This document shows positions 37,000 through 47,174 of a DNA stretch of 64,000 nucleotides, one piece after another. Each line of letters begins with the position of its first letter. The stretch's first letter is position 1. A program made the position numbers and the translations under genes. The notes under the pieces are model-generated. The model had not been told where the DNA came from, made no database searches, and worked only from the letters and a program-made list of their open reading frames with translations. Source of the DNA: Propionispora sp. 2/2-37 (GTDB lineage: Bacteria; Bacillota; Negativicutes; Propionisporales; Propionisporaceae); contig NZ_CYSP01000002.1 in assembly GCF_001298735.1 (NCBI RefSeq), positions 62,001-126,000 of the forward strand, in the 5' to 3' direction.

Positions 37000-37040
37000 A
37001 TGTTCATTTATTATCAGGTACCGGCTGGAGGACTGTGAGC

Positions 37041-37913
37041 ATGAAGAGAGAGCAGGCTGTACTGGATGGACTGCAGGAAAAAAACATTTTTACGGAAAGC
37101 TATCCCTTCCGCCTTCTTCTGAATACCTGGGAAAACTTTGACTGGCCGATGCACTGGCACCATGCGGTGGAGCTGGTATATCCGGTAGAAAATAATTATA
37201 CCGCAACTGTCAACAACCATGAATACAGACTGTCTGAAAGAGATATTTTATTCATCGCCGGCGGTGACATTCATGGTTTTAAAACCACCAATAATAAGGG
37301 GAACCGTTTTTTTATCCAGTTTGATATTTCCACACTGGATGTCTTTGGCCAGATTCAGAACTTTACTCCGCTGCTGTCATCTACCAGGCTTATTTCCCGG
37401 CAGCAAGACCATGAGCTCCATCGCCATCTGGAAAAACAAATTCTCGAATTGATAAACGAATACGACCGGAAGTCTTTGGCTTATACCTTGTCACTCAACG
37501 CCCGGGTATTTGATATTCTGGTATTGCTGGCCCGTAGCAGTTTAAACCATGTGGACTTTAAAAACATCAGCAGCAACAAAAGATTTTTTACCTTAGAAAA
37601 ACTAAACCTGGCTTTCCAATTTATCGAAAAAAATTATCAGAAAGACATTTCCCTTAAGGATGTTTCCTGTGCAGCCGGCTTTAGTGAATACCATTTTTCA
37701 CGCATTTTTAAGGAGTTAACCGGCCATAACTTTCTCAACTACCTAAATGAACGACGTATCAAAAAAGCCATTAAGCTGCTGACCATTCACGATCTTTCCA
37801 TTATTGAAGTCGCCCATCATTCCGGCTTCAACAGCATAGCCACCTTCAACCGAACCTTTAAAAAAATAAAGGGCTGCACTCCCTTAGAATACAAACGAAT
37901 ACAGCATACTTAG
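37041..37913 (+). CDS. AraC family transcriptional regulator
   Basis: A 290-residue regulator with an N-terminal cupin-like sensor (WHHAVELVYPVENNYTATVNN and RDILFIAGGDIHGF) and a C-terminal double helix-turn-helix: DISLKDVSCAAGFSEYHFSRIFKELTGHNF, then LSIIEVAHHSGFNSIATFNRTFKKIKGCTPLEYK. The ATG at 37041 has GGAGG nine nt upstream. It is divergent from the GH3-ABC operon and is probably its sugar-responsive activator. Confidence 0.94.
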   Translation: MKREQAVLDGLQEKNIFTESYPFRLLLNTWENFDWPMHWHHAVELVYPVENNYTATVNNHEYRLSERDILFIAGGDIHGFKTTNNKGNRFFIQFDISTLDVFGQIQNFTPLLSSTRLISRQQDHELHRHLEKQILELINEYDRKSLAYTLSLNARVFDILVLLARSSLNHVDFKNISSNKRFFTLEKLNLAFQFIEKNYQKDISLKDVSCAAGFSEYHFSRIFKELTGHNFLNYLNERRIKKAIKLLTIHDLSIIEVAHHSGFNSIATFNRTFKKIKGCTPLEYKRIQHT

Positions 37914-37943
37914 CTTCTTGAGTTTGCCAGACAGACAGCAAAA

Positions 37944-37981
37944 GACGGCTCTCTTGCTTCCTGCGGAGCAAAAGAACCGTC
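37944..37981 (-). repeat. REP-like hairpin with AGAACCGTCCC, copy 3
   Basis: On the minus strand GACGGTTCTTTTGCT pairs with AGCAAGAGAGCCGTC, using G-U pairs, and is followed by TTTTGC. In plus orientation it contains AGAACCGTCCC (37973-37983), and AGAACCGCC recurs at 37999. The G-U pairs show that the RNA (or single-stranded DNA) form of this strand is the folded one. Confidence 0.6.
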
Positions 37982-38034
37982 CCCATTACAGCAACAAAAG
38001 AACCGCCTGAGTTGCAAAACTATAAATAGAAAGA

Positions 38035-38415
38035 GCCCGCAATGATCTTCGCTCCGGCCAATACCGCTAATTACATACCTATACGCAATCTTTCGACAAC
38101 GCACAAGCATTACACCAACGATACTGACCTTTGCCCGACCGCCCAAGATACCTGCCGAACCTACTGCAATCGTTAAACTGCAATAGACCCTTCTTACCAG
38201 TCTCCCGGTGACCCTCCGGCACCCCTGGCGATCTTAGCTCGACCGGCATACATTTCTTTCGACCATACGACAACAGTTGGGCTGCCGCACAGCCATAGGA
38301 GACATATACCGATCTTCCCGCCGACTGATACCGAGCCGCCGGACCCGATACCAATCTTTGGCCGACTAATACCGAACTTATTTAAATCCGGCACCAGTCT
38401 TGGCTCAACCATTGC
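38035..38415 (-). repeat. Degenerate repeat array in a gene-free stretch
   Basis: About eight loose copies of a ~20-nt unit, read on the minus strand as GGTCGGGCAAAGATCGGTAT. Clear ones are GTCGGCCAAAGATTGGTAT (near 38350-38370), GTCGGCGGGAAGATCGGTAT (near 38307-38327), GGTCGAGCTAAGATCGCC (near 38228-38245) and GGTCGGGCAAAGGTCAGTAT (near 38121-38140). Spacing is irregular (23-104 nt). The region 37914-38497 has no gene I can support. Two short minus-strand frames here show the same pattern as KIGIG/RAKIA peptides, so a decayed repetitive gene is possible. Confidence 0.5.
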
Positions 38416-38497
38416 GAACCCTTACAAATATAGTATGGCAGCTGAACTGGACGGCATACGTGGAAGATGCAGGAATTCATCAGGCACAGACATGATG

Positions 38498-40303
38498 TTA
38501 TTTAGCCGGATCACGCCGAAAAAATTCATAAACGGCTTCAGCAGCCGGGCGGGTCATCCCCGGTGCCGCCGCCAGTTCTTCAACCGAAGCCTGTTTGATT
38601 TTTGCCAGACTGCCGAATGTGCTCCACAATGCTTTGCGGCGTTTTTCCCCAATCCCGCCGATATGGTCCAGTATCGATACCATGTTGCGTTTAGAACGCA
38701 ATTTCCGGTGATAGGTGATGGCAAAACGATGCGCCTCATCCCGGATGCGCTGTACCAGGTAAAGTGCCTGTGAATGGCGCGGCAGGATCAGGGGATCGCT
38801 TTCCCCTTCCCTGAAAATGTGCTCAAACTCCTTGGCCAGTCCCACCACCATAATATCCGCTAAACCAACGCCGCGGATTACTTCCAGAGCGGCACTGAGC
38901 TGCCCCTTACCGCCGTCAATAATGATCAGGTCCGGCAGCGGTGCGGCGGCTTCCCGGTAGCGCCGTAACAGCACTTCCTGCATGGATTTGAAATCATCCG
39001 GCTTGCCTTCCACCGTACGCAGTTTGAAGCGACGGTAATCATCCTTTTTGGGCAGTCCGCCCTCAAATACCACCATGGACGCCACCGTCTCCGAACCTTG
39101 CGTATGCGAGATATCAAAACACTCCATACGCTCCGGTAATCCCTCCATGCCCAGATATCTGCCCAGTTCCAGGACAGCCCCTTCCGTCCGGTCGGCACGA
39201 TCCTGAATTTTAATAGCCTGTTCCTCCAGCACCAGCGCCGCATTGCCGGCTGCCATATTGACCAGGTCTTTTTTCGTTCCCCGTTTAGGAATTTCCACCA
39301 GAACTTTACCGCCCTTCAAGCTGGTCAGCCATTCGGCCAGCAGCGGCTGCTCAGCCACCTCCATCGGCAAAAGCACTTCCCGCGGGACAAAGGTTGTACG
39401 GCTATAATATTGCTTCAGGAAAGCGGCCAGAATATCCGCATCTTCCTCATCGTCACCGCCGGTTAATAAGAAATGATCCCGTCCCACCATCTTGCCGCTG
39501 CGGATGAAAAAGACCTGCACGCAAATGCCGGCAGCCGAACGGGCCAGACCAATAGCATCCTGATCGCCCGATCCGGTCACAATATTTTGCTTTTCCGTAA
39601 TTTTTTCCACGGCTATAAGCTGGTCGCGCAACCGGGCAGCCTGTTCAAACTCCAGGTTATCCGCTGCCGCTTCCATCTGCCGCCGCAGGCTTTTCGCCAT
39701 ATCCTCACTGCGTCCTTCCAGAAACAGGCAAACCGCTTTGATCATTTCCTGGTAGGTGCTTTCCGAAACTTTACCGGCACAGGGCGCCAGGCACCTTTTA
39801 ATATGATACTGCAGGCAGGGACGCGGCGCATCCAGCCGGCGGCAGGTCCGCAGCGGAAACAGTTTCTTTAACAGCCGCAGCGTCTCATGCACCGCTCCCG
39901 CATTGGTATAGGGACCAAAATAGCGGGAACCGTCTTTTTGCACTTTACGGGTGGCATATACCCTGGCAAACGGCTCATTGACCGTTACTTTAATATAAGG
40001 GAAGCTTTTGTCGTCCCGCAGGCTGATATTATATTTAGGGCGATGTTTTTTGATTAAATTGCACTCCAAAATGAGTGCTTCCATCTCCGAGGCCGTTACA
40101 ATATATTCCAGATCGGCAATACGGGACACCATGGACCGTACTTTCGGCGAATGATTGCGGCTGGACTGAAAATAAGAACGTACCCTATTTTTTAATACCA
40201 CCGCTTTACCGACATAGATAATTTTTCCCTGTTCATCTTTCATCAGATAAACACCGGGCTTATCCGGCAAATGTGCCAGTTTTTCCTCTAGCTCCTGCTT
40301 CAT
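38498..40303 (-). CDS. uvrC: Excinuclease ABC subunit C
   Basis: A 601-residue UvrC. The N-terminal GIY-YIG nuclease is KPGVYLMKDEQGKIIYVGKA. A UvrB-binding domain lies near MAKSLRRQMEAAADNLEFEQAARLRDQL. The RNase-H-like 5' nuclease domain includes MECFDISHTQGSETVASMV and DLIIIDGGKGQLSAA. C-terminal helix-hairpin-helix motifs are seen (HIGGIGEKRRKALW, VEELAAAPGMTRPAAEAVYEF). It makes both incisions in nucleotide excision repair. uvrA and uvrB lie 1.5 and 4.5 kb away on the same strand, separated by accC on the other. Confidence 0.97.
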   Translation of the reverse strand: MKQELEEKLAHLPDKPGVYLMKDEQGKIIYVGKAVVLKNRVRSYFQSSRNHSPKVRSMVSRIADLEYIVTASEMEALILECNLIKKHRPKYNISLRDDKSFPYIKVTVNEPFARVYATRKVQKDGSRYFGPYTNAGAVHETLRLLKKLFPLRTCRRLDAPRPCLQYHIKRCLAPCAGKVSESTYQEMIKAVCLFLEGRSEDMAKSLRRQMEAAADNLEFEQAARLRDQLIAVEKITEKQNIVTGSGDQDAIGLARSAAGICVQVFFIRSGKMVGRDHFLLTGGDDEEDADILAAFLKQYYSRTTFVPREVLLPMEVAEQPLLAEWLTSLKGGKVLVEIPKRGTKKDLVNMAAGNAALVLEEQAIKIQDRADRTEGAVLELGRYLGMEGLPERMECFDISHTQGSETVASMVVFEGGLPKKDDYRRFKLRTVEGKPDDFKSMQEVLLRRYREAAAPLPDLIIIDGGKGQLSAALEVIRGVGLADIMVVGLAKEFEHIFREGESDPLILPRHSQALYLVQRIRDEAHRFAITYHRKLRSKRNMVSILDHIGGIGEKRRKALWSTFGSLAKIKQASVEELAAAPGMTRPAAEAVYEFFRRDPAK

Positions 40304-40371
40304 TGCTCATCCTCCGTCACATATATCCTTTGATTACCGGATAAGTTCATTGTATACTTATATAAAATAGC

Positions 40372-40400
40372 TTGTGTAAATGCCGTTAATCATCTATAAT
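40372..40400 (+). promoter_or_regulatory. Promoter of accC
   Basis: TTGTGT (40372-40377) and TATAAT (40395-40400) are 17 nt apart, about 70 nt before the accC ATG. Confidence 0.6.
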
Positions 40401-40470
40401 GTCACCATTAGCGTCTAGTTGCGAAATAACAACTGGGCAAACTAAAACTGCAAATGGGAGGTCTATACCG

Positions 40471-41796
40471 ATGTTCAAACGATTATTAATTGCCAATCGC
40501 GGTGAGATCGCGATCCGAATCATCCGGGCCTGCCAGGAGCTGGGGATAGAAACAGTCGCGGTTTACTCCGATGCGGATGCCAATGCACTGCATGCTCAGT
40601 TGGCGGACCAGGCTCTTAATATTGGGCCGGCTGACGCCACCCGGAGCTATCTGAATATCGCAGCCATTTTGGATGCTGCGCAGATAGCGGAGGCGGATGC
40701 CATTCACCCCGGTTATGGCTTTTTATCCGAAAATGCCGATTTTGCCGAAGCAGTCACCGGCGCCGGCATGATTTTCGTCGGCCCCCGTGCCGACACCATT
40801 CGTAAAGTGGGAAATAAAGATGCGGCGCGCGAGCTGATGAAACAGGCCGGGCTGCCTATGACAGTCGGCAGCGATCCGGTCAACAGTGTGGCTGAAGCCT
40901 TATCCACGGCTCAGGAAATCGGCTATCCGGTTATCATTAAACCGATCGCCGGCGGTGGCGGCAAATCCATGTTTGTAGCCAAAAACGATGCCGATATCCA
41001 GTGTGCAGCACATAAAATTGACTTTTCCACAGGCGGTTTTTATTTGGAAAAATATATTGCCGACGCCCGTCACATCGAAGTACAGATTGTGGCCGACAAT
41101 TACGGCGATATCATCCATCTGGGGGAACGCGAATGTTCCATTCAGCGGCGCAATCAAAAGATCCTGGAAGAAGCTCCCTCGGTTGCCGTAACGCCGGAAA
41201 TGCGCCAGAAAGTCGGTGCCCTGGCCATTCGCGCCGCCAAAAGCGCCCATTATACCAATGTGGGTACCGTAGAATTTTTAATGGACAAACACACCGGTGA
41301 GTTTTATTTTATGGAAATTAATCCGAGAATTCAAGTGGAACATGCCATTACCGAACGTACAACAGGCATTGATTTAGTAAAAACGCAGCTAAAAATCGCC
41401 TCCGGCGAACCGCTGCACATCCGCCAGGAAAATGTGCGTTTCATCGGTCATGCCATTGAATGCCGTATTAACGCGGAAGACCCGCACAATTCCTTCCTGC
41501 CGTGTCCCGGCCAAATTACATTTTATCATCAGCCGGGCGGTCCCAACGCCCGCGTCGACAGCGGGGTATGTGCCGGCTCAATCGTTCAGCCGCACTACGA
41601 TTCGCTTATTGCCAAAGTCATTGCCCATGGCAATACCCGCGGCGAAGCCATCAAAGTAATGCAGCGGGCATTGGCCGAATACCGGATTACCGGTATCTGT
41701 ACCACCATCGGCCTGCATATGCAGATTCTGAAAAATCCGTATTTTTGCAGCGGTGATATTGATACCCAGTTTGTTGCCAAACACATGTCATATTAA
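40471..41796 (+). CDS. accC: Biotin carboxylase (acetyl-CoA carboxylase AccC type), standing alone
   Basis: A 441-residue biotin carboxylase. It has RLLIANRGEIAIRIIRA at the start, HPGYGFLSENADFAEA, the Gly-rich ATP lid IIKPIAGGGGKSMF, GERECSIQRRNQKILEEAPS and FMEINPRIQVEHAITE. It carboxylates biotin on a carrier protein with ATP and bicarbonate. The usual partner accB is not adjacent, and the gene is bounded by its own promoter and terminator, so it may serve a different carboxylase (for example a pyruvate or other acyl-CoA carboxylase) or be a second copy. ATG 40471 follows GGGAGG. Confidence 0.9.
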   Translation: MFKRLLIANRGEIAIRIIRACQELGIETVAVYSDADANALHAQLADQALNIGPADATRSYLNIAAILDAAQIAEADAIHPGYGFLSENADFAEAVTGAGMIFVGPRADTIRKVGNKDAARELMKQAGLPMTVGSDPVNSVAEALSTAQEIGYPVIIKPIAGGGGKSMFVAKNDADIQCAAHKIDFSTGGFYLEKYIADARHIEVQIVADNYGDIIHLGERECSIQRRNQKILEEAPSVAVTPEMRQKVGALAIRAAKSAHYTNVGTVEFLMDKHTGEFYFMEINPRIQVEHAITERTTGIDLVKTQLKIASGEPLHIRQENVRFIGHAIECRINAEDPHNSFLPCPGQITFYHQPGGPNARVDSGVCAGSIVQPHYDSLIAKVIAHGNTRGEAIKVMQRALAEYRITGICTTIGLHMQILKNPYFCSGDIDTQFVAKHMSY

Positions 41797-41800
41797 AGAT

Positions 41801-41827
41801 AAGGTAGGCTGATTGCCTACCTTTTTT
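41801..41827 (+). terminator. Terminator of accC
   Basis: AAGGTAGGC / GCCTACCTT with a 5-nt loop, followed by a T-run. Confidence 0.88.
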
Positions 41828-41853
41828 ATATGCTTGTGCCTTTATTAAGCGGC

Positions 41854-44697
41854 TTATGCTTCCCGGACTTCCCTGATTCCCCGCTTAAGCACCGGCGCTA
41901 AAAACTGTCCGGTATAGGATTCCGGCACGGCGGCAATCTCCTCCGGAGTCCCTTTGGCGACAATGGTGCCGCCGCGGGCGCCCCCTTCCGGTCCCAGATC
42001 GATAATGTAATCGGCGGTTTTGATCACATCCAGGTTATGCTCAATAACCACAACGCTGTCGCCGCCGTCCACCAGCCGCTGCAGGACTTCCAGCAGACGG
42101 TGAATATCGGCGGTATGCAGACCGGTTGTCGGTTCATCCAGGATATACAGCGTCTTACCGGTACTGCGGCGGGCCAGTTCGGTCGCCAGCTTCACGCGCT
42201 GCGCCTCGCCGCCGCTTAAGGTGGTTGCCGGCTGTCCCAGTTTGATATAACCCAAACCGACATCCTGCAGGATTTGAAGCTTGCGGTGGATTTTAGGGAT
42301 GTTGCGGAAAAACTCCACCGCTTCGTCAACTACCATATCCAGCACCTGGGCAATGCCTTTTCCCTTGTATCTTACCTCTAGCGTCTCACGGTTGTAGCGT
42401 GCGCCCTTGCATACCTCACACGGAACATAGACATCGGGTAAAAAGTGCATTTCGATCTTAATAATGCCGTCACCCTTGCAGGCTTCACAACGGCCGCCCT
42501 TCACATTAAAGCTGAAACGCCCGGGTTTGTAGCCGCGCATCTTTGCCTCCGGCGTCTGACTGAACACTTCGCGGATGATATCAAACAGGCTGGTGTAAGT
42601 TGCCGGATTGGAACGCGGTGTCCGGCCAATCGGTGACTGATCAATATCAATAATTTTATCAATATACTCAATTCCCCTGATTTCACTGTACTCACCCGGC
42701 CGCTGGCGGCTGCCGTAAATCCGGCTGTGCAGTCCTTTGAATAAAATTTCATTGACCAGCGTACTTTTACCGGAACCCGATACGCCGGTAACGGCGGTAA
42801 ATACCCCCAGCGGGAATTTCACATTGACTTTTTTCAGGTTGTTCTCCCGGGCCCCGATGACTTCCAGCCATTTGCCGTTGGGCTTGCGCCGTACGGCAGG
42901 CACAGGGATGTATCGTGCGCCGCTCAAGTACTGTCCGGTAATAGATTCCGGGCATTTTTTAATATCGGCTACCGTCCCCTGGGCCACGACTTGTCCACCG
43001 CCCGATCCGGCCGCCGGACCGATGTCAACAATATGGTCGGCAGCGTACATAGTATCCTCGTCGTGCTCAACAACCAGAAGTGTGTTGCCCACATCACGCA
43101 GATGCTTAAGCGTTGCCAGCAGGCGGTTATTGTCCCGCTGATGCAGTCCAATACTGGGTTCGTCCAGAATATACAGGACACCTACCAGCCCGGAACCGAT
43201 CTGGGTGGCCAGACGGATGCGCTGCGCCTCGCCGCCGCTTAGCGTACCGGCGGCCCGGTCCAGCGTGAGGTAATCCAGGCCGACATTCAGCAAGAATCCC
43301 AGCCGGGCATTGATTTCCTTTAAAATCTGCCGGGCAATGGTCTGTTCCCGCGGAGTCAGCTGCAAGTCGGAGAAAAATTCCTGGCACTCCGCAATGGTCA
43401 TCCGGGTGACCTGATAAATATTTTTATCCCCTACCCGGATGGCCAGCGTCTCCGGCTTCAGCCGCGCGCCTTTACAAGTCGGGCAGGGCTTAGAACTCAT
43501 ATACTCTTCCGTTTCCTCCCGCGACCAATCCGATACCGTTTCGCGGTAACGGCGGTTGAGCAGCGGAATGACGCCTTCAAACGGTAAATGATAGGTCCGG
43601 TTCTCGCCATACATATTTTCATAGGAAAAAGTAAATTTTTCATCCTGCGACCCGTACAAAATGAGCTGCTGCAGCTCTTCACCCAGGCTTTCCCAGGTAT
43701 TGTAGAGCGACATGCCGTATTTATCCAGCACGGCCTCCAGCTGGCACATGAAGTACGAATTTACATTTTTGCTGAGCGGCGCAATGGCCCCGTCAATTAA
43801 GGCCTTGCCTGTATCCGGGATCACCAGCGCCGGATCAATTTCCATATTGCTGCCAAGACCGGTACAGTCCGGGCAGGCGCCAAAGGGACTGTTAAACGAA
43901 AACATCCGTGGCGCAATTTCCGGCAGGCTGATGCCGCAGTCCACGCAGGCAAAATTTTGGCTGAAGCTGATTTCCCGGTCTCCCACCAGTTCCACATGGA
44001 CCAAACCGGCACTCAGGTTGAGCGCCGTCTCCAGGGAATCGGCCATGCGCTGTGCAACGCCTTCACGCACTACCAGCCGGTCCACAACCACTTCAATCGT
44101 ATGCTTCTTATTCTTTTCCAAACGGATTTCTTCGGCCACGTCCTGCACCTGGCCGTCGATGCGAACCCGTACATAACCGTTTTTCCGGATATCCTCCAGA
44201 ATCTTCTGATGTTCGCCCTTTTTCCCGCGCACCACCGGGGCCATCAGGATCAGTTTGGTGCCTTCCGGCAGTTCCGTCAGCTGATCGACCATTTGTTCCA
44301 CCGTCTGCTGGCTGATGGGCTTGCCGCATTTCGGACAATGGGGACGCCCGGCCCGGGCAAAGAGCAACCGGAGGTAGTCATAAATTTCGGTGACCGTCCC
44401 TACCGTCGACCGCGGATTGCGGCTGGTCGTTTTCTGGTCGATCGAAATAGCCGGTGATAAACCTTCAATATAATCCACATCCGGTTTGTCCATCTGTCCG
44501 AGAAACTGACGGGCATAGGCCGACAGCGATTCGACATAACGACGCTGCCCTTCCGCATAAATAGTATCAAAAGCCAGTGAGGATTTACCCGATCCGCTCA
44601 GCCCGGTGATGACCACCAGCTGATCGCGGGGAATTTCAATATCAATATTTTTCAAATTGTGCTGTCTGGCACCCTTGACAATAATCTTTTCTTTCAC
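41854..44697 (-). CDS. uvrA: Excinuclease ABC subunit A
   Basis: A 947-residue UvrA, full length. Two ABC ATPase modules are present, with Walker A motifs [14 protein letters not shown] (near residue 33) and [14 protein letters not shown] (near 640), and signatures [16 protein letters not shown] and [16 protein letters not shown]. Zinc-binding cysteines occur at CPTCKGARL and CEACKGDG...CEVCKGARY. It scans DNA for damage and loads UvrB. The ATG at 44697 is used. uvrB lies upstream on the same strand, with a ~170-nt gap that holds a palindrome instead of the short gap often seen. Confidence 0.98.
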   Translation of the reverse strand: MKEKIIVKGARQHNLKNIDIEIPRDQLVVITGLSGSGKSSLAFDTIYAEGQRRYVESLSAYARQFLGQMDKPDVDYIEGLSPAISIDQKTTSRNPRSTVGTVTEIYDYLRLLFARAGRPHCPKCGKPISQQTVEQMVDQLTELPEGTKLILMAPVVRGKKGEHQKILEDIRKNGYVRVRIDGQVQDVAEEIRLEKNKKHTIEVVVDRLVVREGVAQRMADSLETALNLSAGLVHVELVGDREISFSQNFACVDCGISLPEIAPRMFSFNSPFGACPDCTGLGSNMEIDPALVIPDTGKALIDGAIAPLSKNVNSYFMCQLEAVLDKYGMSLYNTWESLGEELQQLILYGSQDEKFTFSYENMYGENRTYHLPFEGVIPLLNRRYRETVSDWSREETEEYMSSKPCPTCKGARLKPETLAIRVGDKNIYQVTRMTIAECQEFFSDLQLTPREQTIARQILKEINARLGFLLNVGLDYLTLDRAAGTLSGGEAQRIRLATQIGSGLVGVLYILDEPSIGLHQRDNNRLLATLKHLRDVGNTLLVVEHDEDTMYAADHIVDIGPAAGSGGGQVVAQGTVADIKKCPESITGQYLSGARYIPVPAVRRKPNGKWLEVIGARENNLKKVNVKFPLGVFTAVTGVSGSGKSTLVNEILFKGLHSRIYGSRQRPGEYSEIRGIEYIDKIIDIDQSPIGRTPRSNPATYTSLFDIIREVFSQTPEAKMRGYKPGRFSFNVKGGRCEACKGDGIIKIEMHFLPDVYVPCEVCKGARYNRETLEVRYKGKGIAQVLDMVVDEAVEFFRNIPKIHRKLQILQDVGLGYIKLGQPATTLSGGEAQRVKLATELARRSTGKTLYILDEPTTGLHTADIHRLLEVLQRLVDGGDSVVVIEHNLDVIKTADYIIDLGPEGGARGGTIVAKGTPEEIAAVPESYTGQFLAPVLKRGIREVREA

Positions 44698-44751
44698 GGC
44701 ATATTCCTTTCCCTGTCTATAGAATAAAGCAAAGAATGTACTGACACCAAA

Positions 44752-44827
44752 GTGACAGGTGTTTATTTTTATTGGATGACTGTTTGAACAGAGCGGGTTT
44801 CAGGAAATAAAAATAAACACCTGTCAC
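44752..44827. repeat. Covarying palindrome, copy E1 (uvrB-uvrA gap)
   Basis: GTGACAGGTGTTTATTTTTA pairs with TAAAAATAAACACCTGTCAC around a loop with GGATGACTGT and AGCGGGTTT. A second copy is at 52070-52147. The arms differ by paired changes, and the flank CGGA[AG]CCTCT is shared as well. Confidence 0.8.
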
Positions 44828-44865
44828 GGAACCTCTGGCCAAACACGGGTCCAATTTGCTAAAGA

Positions 44866-46920
44866 CTATTTCTTCTTTTTCTTTGATGCCGTTGCCTTCG
44901 GCTGCCCGGCACGCTCCCTGAGTTCCACAATCATATCGCGAAGTTCGGCCGCCCGCTCGAATTCCAGCTTGCGGGAAGCTTCACGCATTTCTTTTTCCAG
45001 TTTGACGGCCAGTTCCTGCATTTCCCGTTTGGACAAATTGCTCACACGGTCGACTTTATATTCCCCGGCCGGTTCCGCCACCTTGGTTGTTTCGATCAGT
45101 TCCTTCACCCGTTTTTGTACGGTTTTCGGCGTAATGCCGTACTTGGCATTATAGGCCTGTTGTATATCGCGGCGCCGGTTGGTTTCCGATATGGCCCGCC
45201 GCATGGAGTCGGTGATGACATCGGCATACATAAGCACTTTGCCGTTCACATTCCGGGCCGCCCGTCCGATGGTTTGAATCAAGGCGGTTTCCGAACGCAA
45301 AAAGCCCTCTTTATCCGCGTCCAGAATGGCCACCAAAGACACTTCCGGCAAATCCAGCCCCTCACGCAGCAGGTTGATGCCAATCAGCACGTCAAAAACC
45401 CCGGCCCTGAGATCGCGAATAATTTCCCCACGTTCGATCGTGGCAATATCGGAATGCAAATACCGGACACGGATTCCGGTCTCTTTTAGAAACTCGGTTA
45501 GATCCTCCGCCATTTTTTTAGTCAGAGTCGTAATGAGTACCCGCTCAGCGTCCGCAACCCTGAGTTTAATCTCACCCAACAAATCATCCATTTGCCCTCT
45601 AATCGGACGCACTTCGATTTCCGGATCAACGAGGCCGGTAGGCCGGATAACCTGCTGGGCAACCTGGACGGCATGCTCCATTTCATAAGCGGCCGGTGTA
45701 GCCGATACATAGATAACCTGATTAATCCGTTCTTTAAACTCTTCAAACCGCAACGGCCGGTTATCAAAAGCCGAAGGCAGCCGGAAGCCGTTATCCACCA
45801 GCGACGTCTTGCGGGAACGGTCCCCGGCATACATGGCCCGCAGCTGCGGCAGGGTGACATGTGATTCATCAATGACTAGCAGAAAATCCTCCGGGAAATA
45901 GTCCACCAGCGTAAACGGCGACTCACCGGCTTTACGCCCGGTCAGATGGCGGGAATAGTTTTCAATCCCCGAACAATAGCCCATTTCCTGCATCATTTCC
46001 AAATCATATTTCGTCCGCTGCTCCAGGCGCTGCGCCTCCAGCAGTTTGCCCTGTGCCTGAAACTGTTTGAGCTGCTGATCCAGTTCGTCTTCAATGTCCG
46101 TCATGGCGCGCAGCATATTCTCGCGGGAAGTAACATAGTGAGAGGCCGGATAGATGGCAATATGCTTGCGCTCCGCCAGCACCTCGCCGGTAAGCGTATC
46201 AATCTCCAGTATCCGTTCCACTTCATCGCCAAACAGTTCCACCCTCACCGCTTTTTCGCCATAAGCGGCCGGGAAAATTTCAATTACATCGCCACGTACC
46301 CGGAATTTGCCGCGTACGAAGTTGACATCGTTACGTTCATACTGAATGGCAACCAACTTGCGCAATATGTCGTCGCGGTCACGCTGCTGCCCCTGGCGCA
46401 GCGACAATACCAGATTGCGGTACTCGTCCGGCGAACCTAAGCCATAAATACAGGACACACTGGCCACAATGATGACATCGCGGCGCTCAAACAGCGAACT
46501 GGTCGCGGAATGGCGAAGCTTATCAATTTCATCATTAATGGAAGCGTCCTTTTCTATGTAAGTGTCCGTATGGGCAATGTAGGCTTCCGGCTGATAATAA
46601 TCATAATAACTTACAAAATATTCCACCGCATTATGGGGGAAAAATTCTTTAAACTCACTGGCCAATTGCGCCGCCAAGGTTTTATTGTGGGCAATCACCA
46701 GGGTGGGTTTTTGCACCTTGGCAATGACCTGGGCAATGGTAAAGGTTTTTCCTGTACCGGTAGCCCCCAGCAATACCTGACAGGGATCCCCCCGCTCGAT
46801 ACCCGACGCTAATGTGTTAATGGCCTCGGGCTGATCGCCCGTCGGCATAAAAGGCGCCTGGATCGCAAAAGGAATGCCCCCTTCGTGGTGCACTGTATTT
46901 AACTTTGGAACAACTGCCAT
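44866..46920 (-). CDS. uvrB: Excinuclease ABC subunit B
   Basis: A ~684-residue UvrB helicase-like protein. Walker A is [16 protein letters not shown] near residue 45. The beta-hairpin region [25 protein letters not shown] inserts between strands. DEAH-like [21 protein letters not shown] (motif VI) and a C-terminal UVR helix ([19 protein letters not shown]) are present. It verifies damage and recruits UvrC. The start is ATG 46920 (MAVVPKLNT), after AGGGTGAT; 13 upstream codons are open but unlikely. A possible SOS-type site lies in its promoter. Confidence 0.97.
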   Translation of the reverse strand: MAVVPKLNTVHHEGGIPFAIQAPFMPTGDQPEAINTLASGIERGDPCQVLLGATGTGKTFTIAQVIAKVQKPTLVIAHNKTLAAQLASEFKEFFPHNAVEYFVSYYDYYQPEAYIAHTDTYIEKDASINDEIDKLRHSATSSLFERRDVIIVASVSCIYGLGSPDEYRNLVLSLRQGQQRDRDDILRKLVAIQYERNDVNFVRGKFRVRGDVIEIFPAAYGEKAVRVELFGDEVERILEIDTLTGEVLAERKHIAIYPASHYVTSRENMLRAMTDIEDELDQQLKQFQAQGKLLEAQRLEQRTKYDLEMMQEMGYCSGIENYSRHLTGRKAGESPFTLVDYFPEDFLLVIDESHVTLPQLRAMYAGDRSRKTSLVDNGFRLPSAFDNRPLRFEEFKERINQVIYVSATPAAYEMEHAVQVAQQVIRPTGLVDPEIEVRPIRGQMDDLLGEIKLRVADAERVLITTLTKKMAEDLTEFLKETGIRVRYLHSDIATIERGEIIRDLRAGVFDVLIGINLLREGLDLPEVSLVAILDADKEGFLRSETALIQTIGRAARNVNGKVLMYADVITDSMRRAISETNRRRDIQQAYNAKYGITPKTVQKRVKELIETTKVAEPAGEYKVDRVSNLSKREMQELAVKLEKEMREASRKLEFERAAELRDMIVELRERAGQPKATASKKKKK

Positions 46921-46961
46921 TTTTATCACCCTACATGAAGTATCACTATCCGTTGACAATT

Positions 46962-46990
46962 ATTATATCATGTACCGAACAAACTTTCTA
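46962..46990 (-). promoter_or_regulatory. uvrB promoter with a possible LexA-like box
   Basis: Minus-strand TAGAAA (46985-46990) and TATAAT (46962-46967) are 17 nt apart. Between them lies CGAACAAACTTTC (46976-46988, plus strand), an imperfect match to the Firmicutes SOS box CGAAC-N4-GTTCG. Confidence 0.35.
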
Positions 46991-47145
46991 TATGCGCTTT
47001 CTGGAAAACTTCGGTAAGGGAATTTCTTTTGCTGATAAGCTGGCAGCACGAATCAGGTATGTTCCATGGGTCTGCCGATTTTACGCAATGCAGCGTTGCC
47101 GCCCGCTAGGCCGGTTGCCCTATTCCTCTGCCTTGGCGAAACTGA

Positions 47146-47169
47146 CAAAAAACGGCGGAATATCCGCCG
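47146..47169 (-). terminator. Terminator after the S41 peptidase gene
   Basis: Minus-strand CGGCGGA / TCCGCCG with TTTTTTG behind it. It ends the ftsE-ftsX-M23-S41 run. Confidence 0.85.
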
Positions 47170-47174
47170 TTTTC

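Noticed and set aside
38194..38412. A 72-codon minus-strand gene
   Set aside because: It has no ribosome site, and its pattern comes from the DNA repeats, which continue in another frame. I kept it only as part of the repeat array.
38035..38415. A CRISPR array
   Set aside because: Units are not conserved, spacing varies from 23 to 104 nt, and no cas gene is present in the window.
44752..44827. E1 as an ordinary rho-independent terminator of uvrB
   Set aside because: No T-run follows the stem on the minus strand, and the loop and flanks are conserved in a second copy elsewhere, which a plain terminator would not need.
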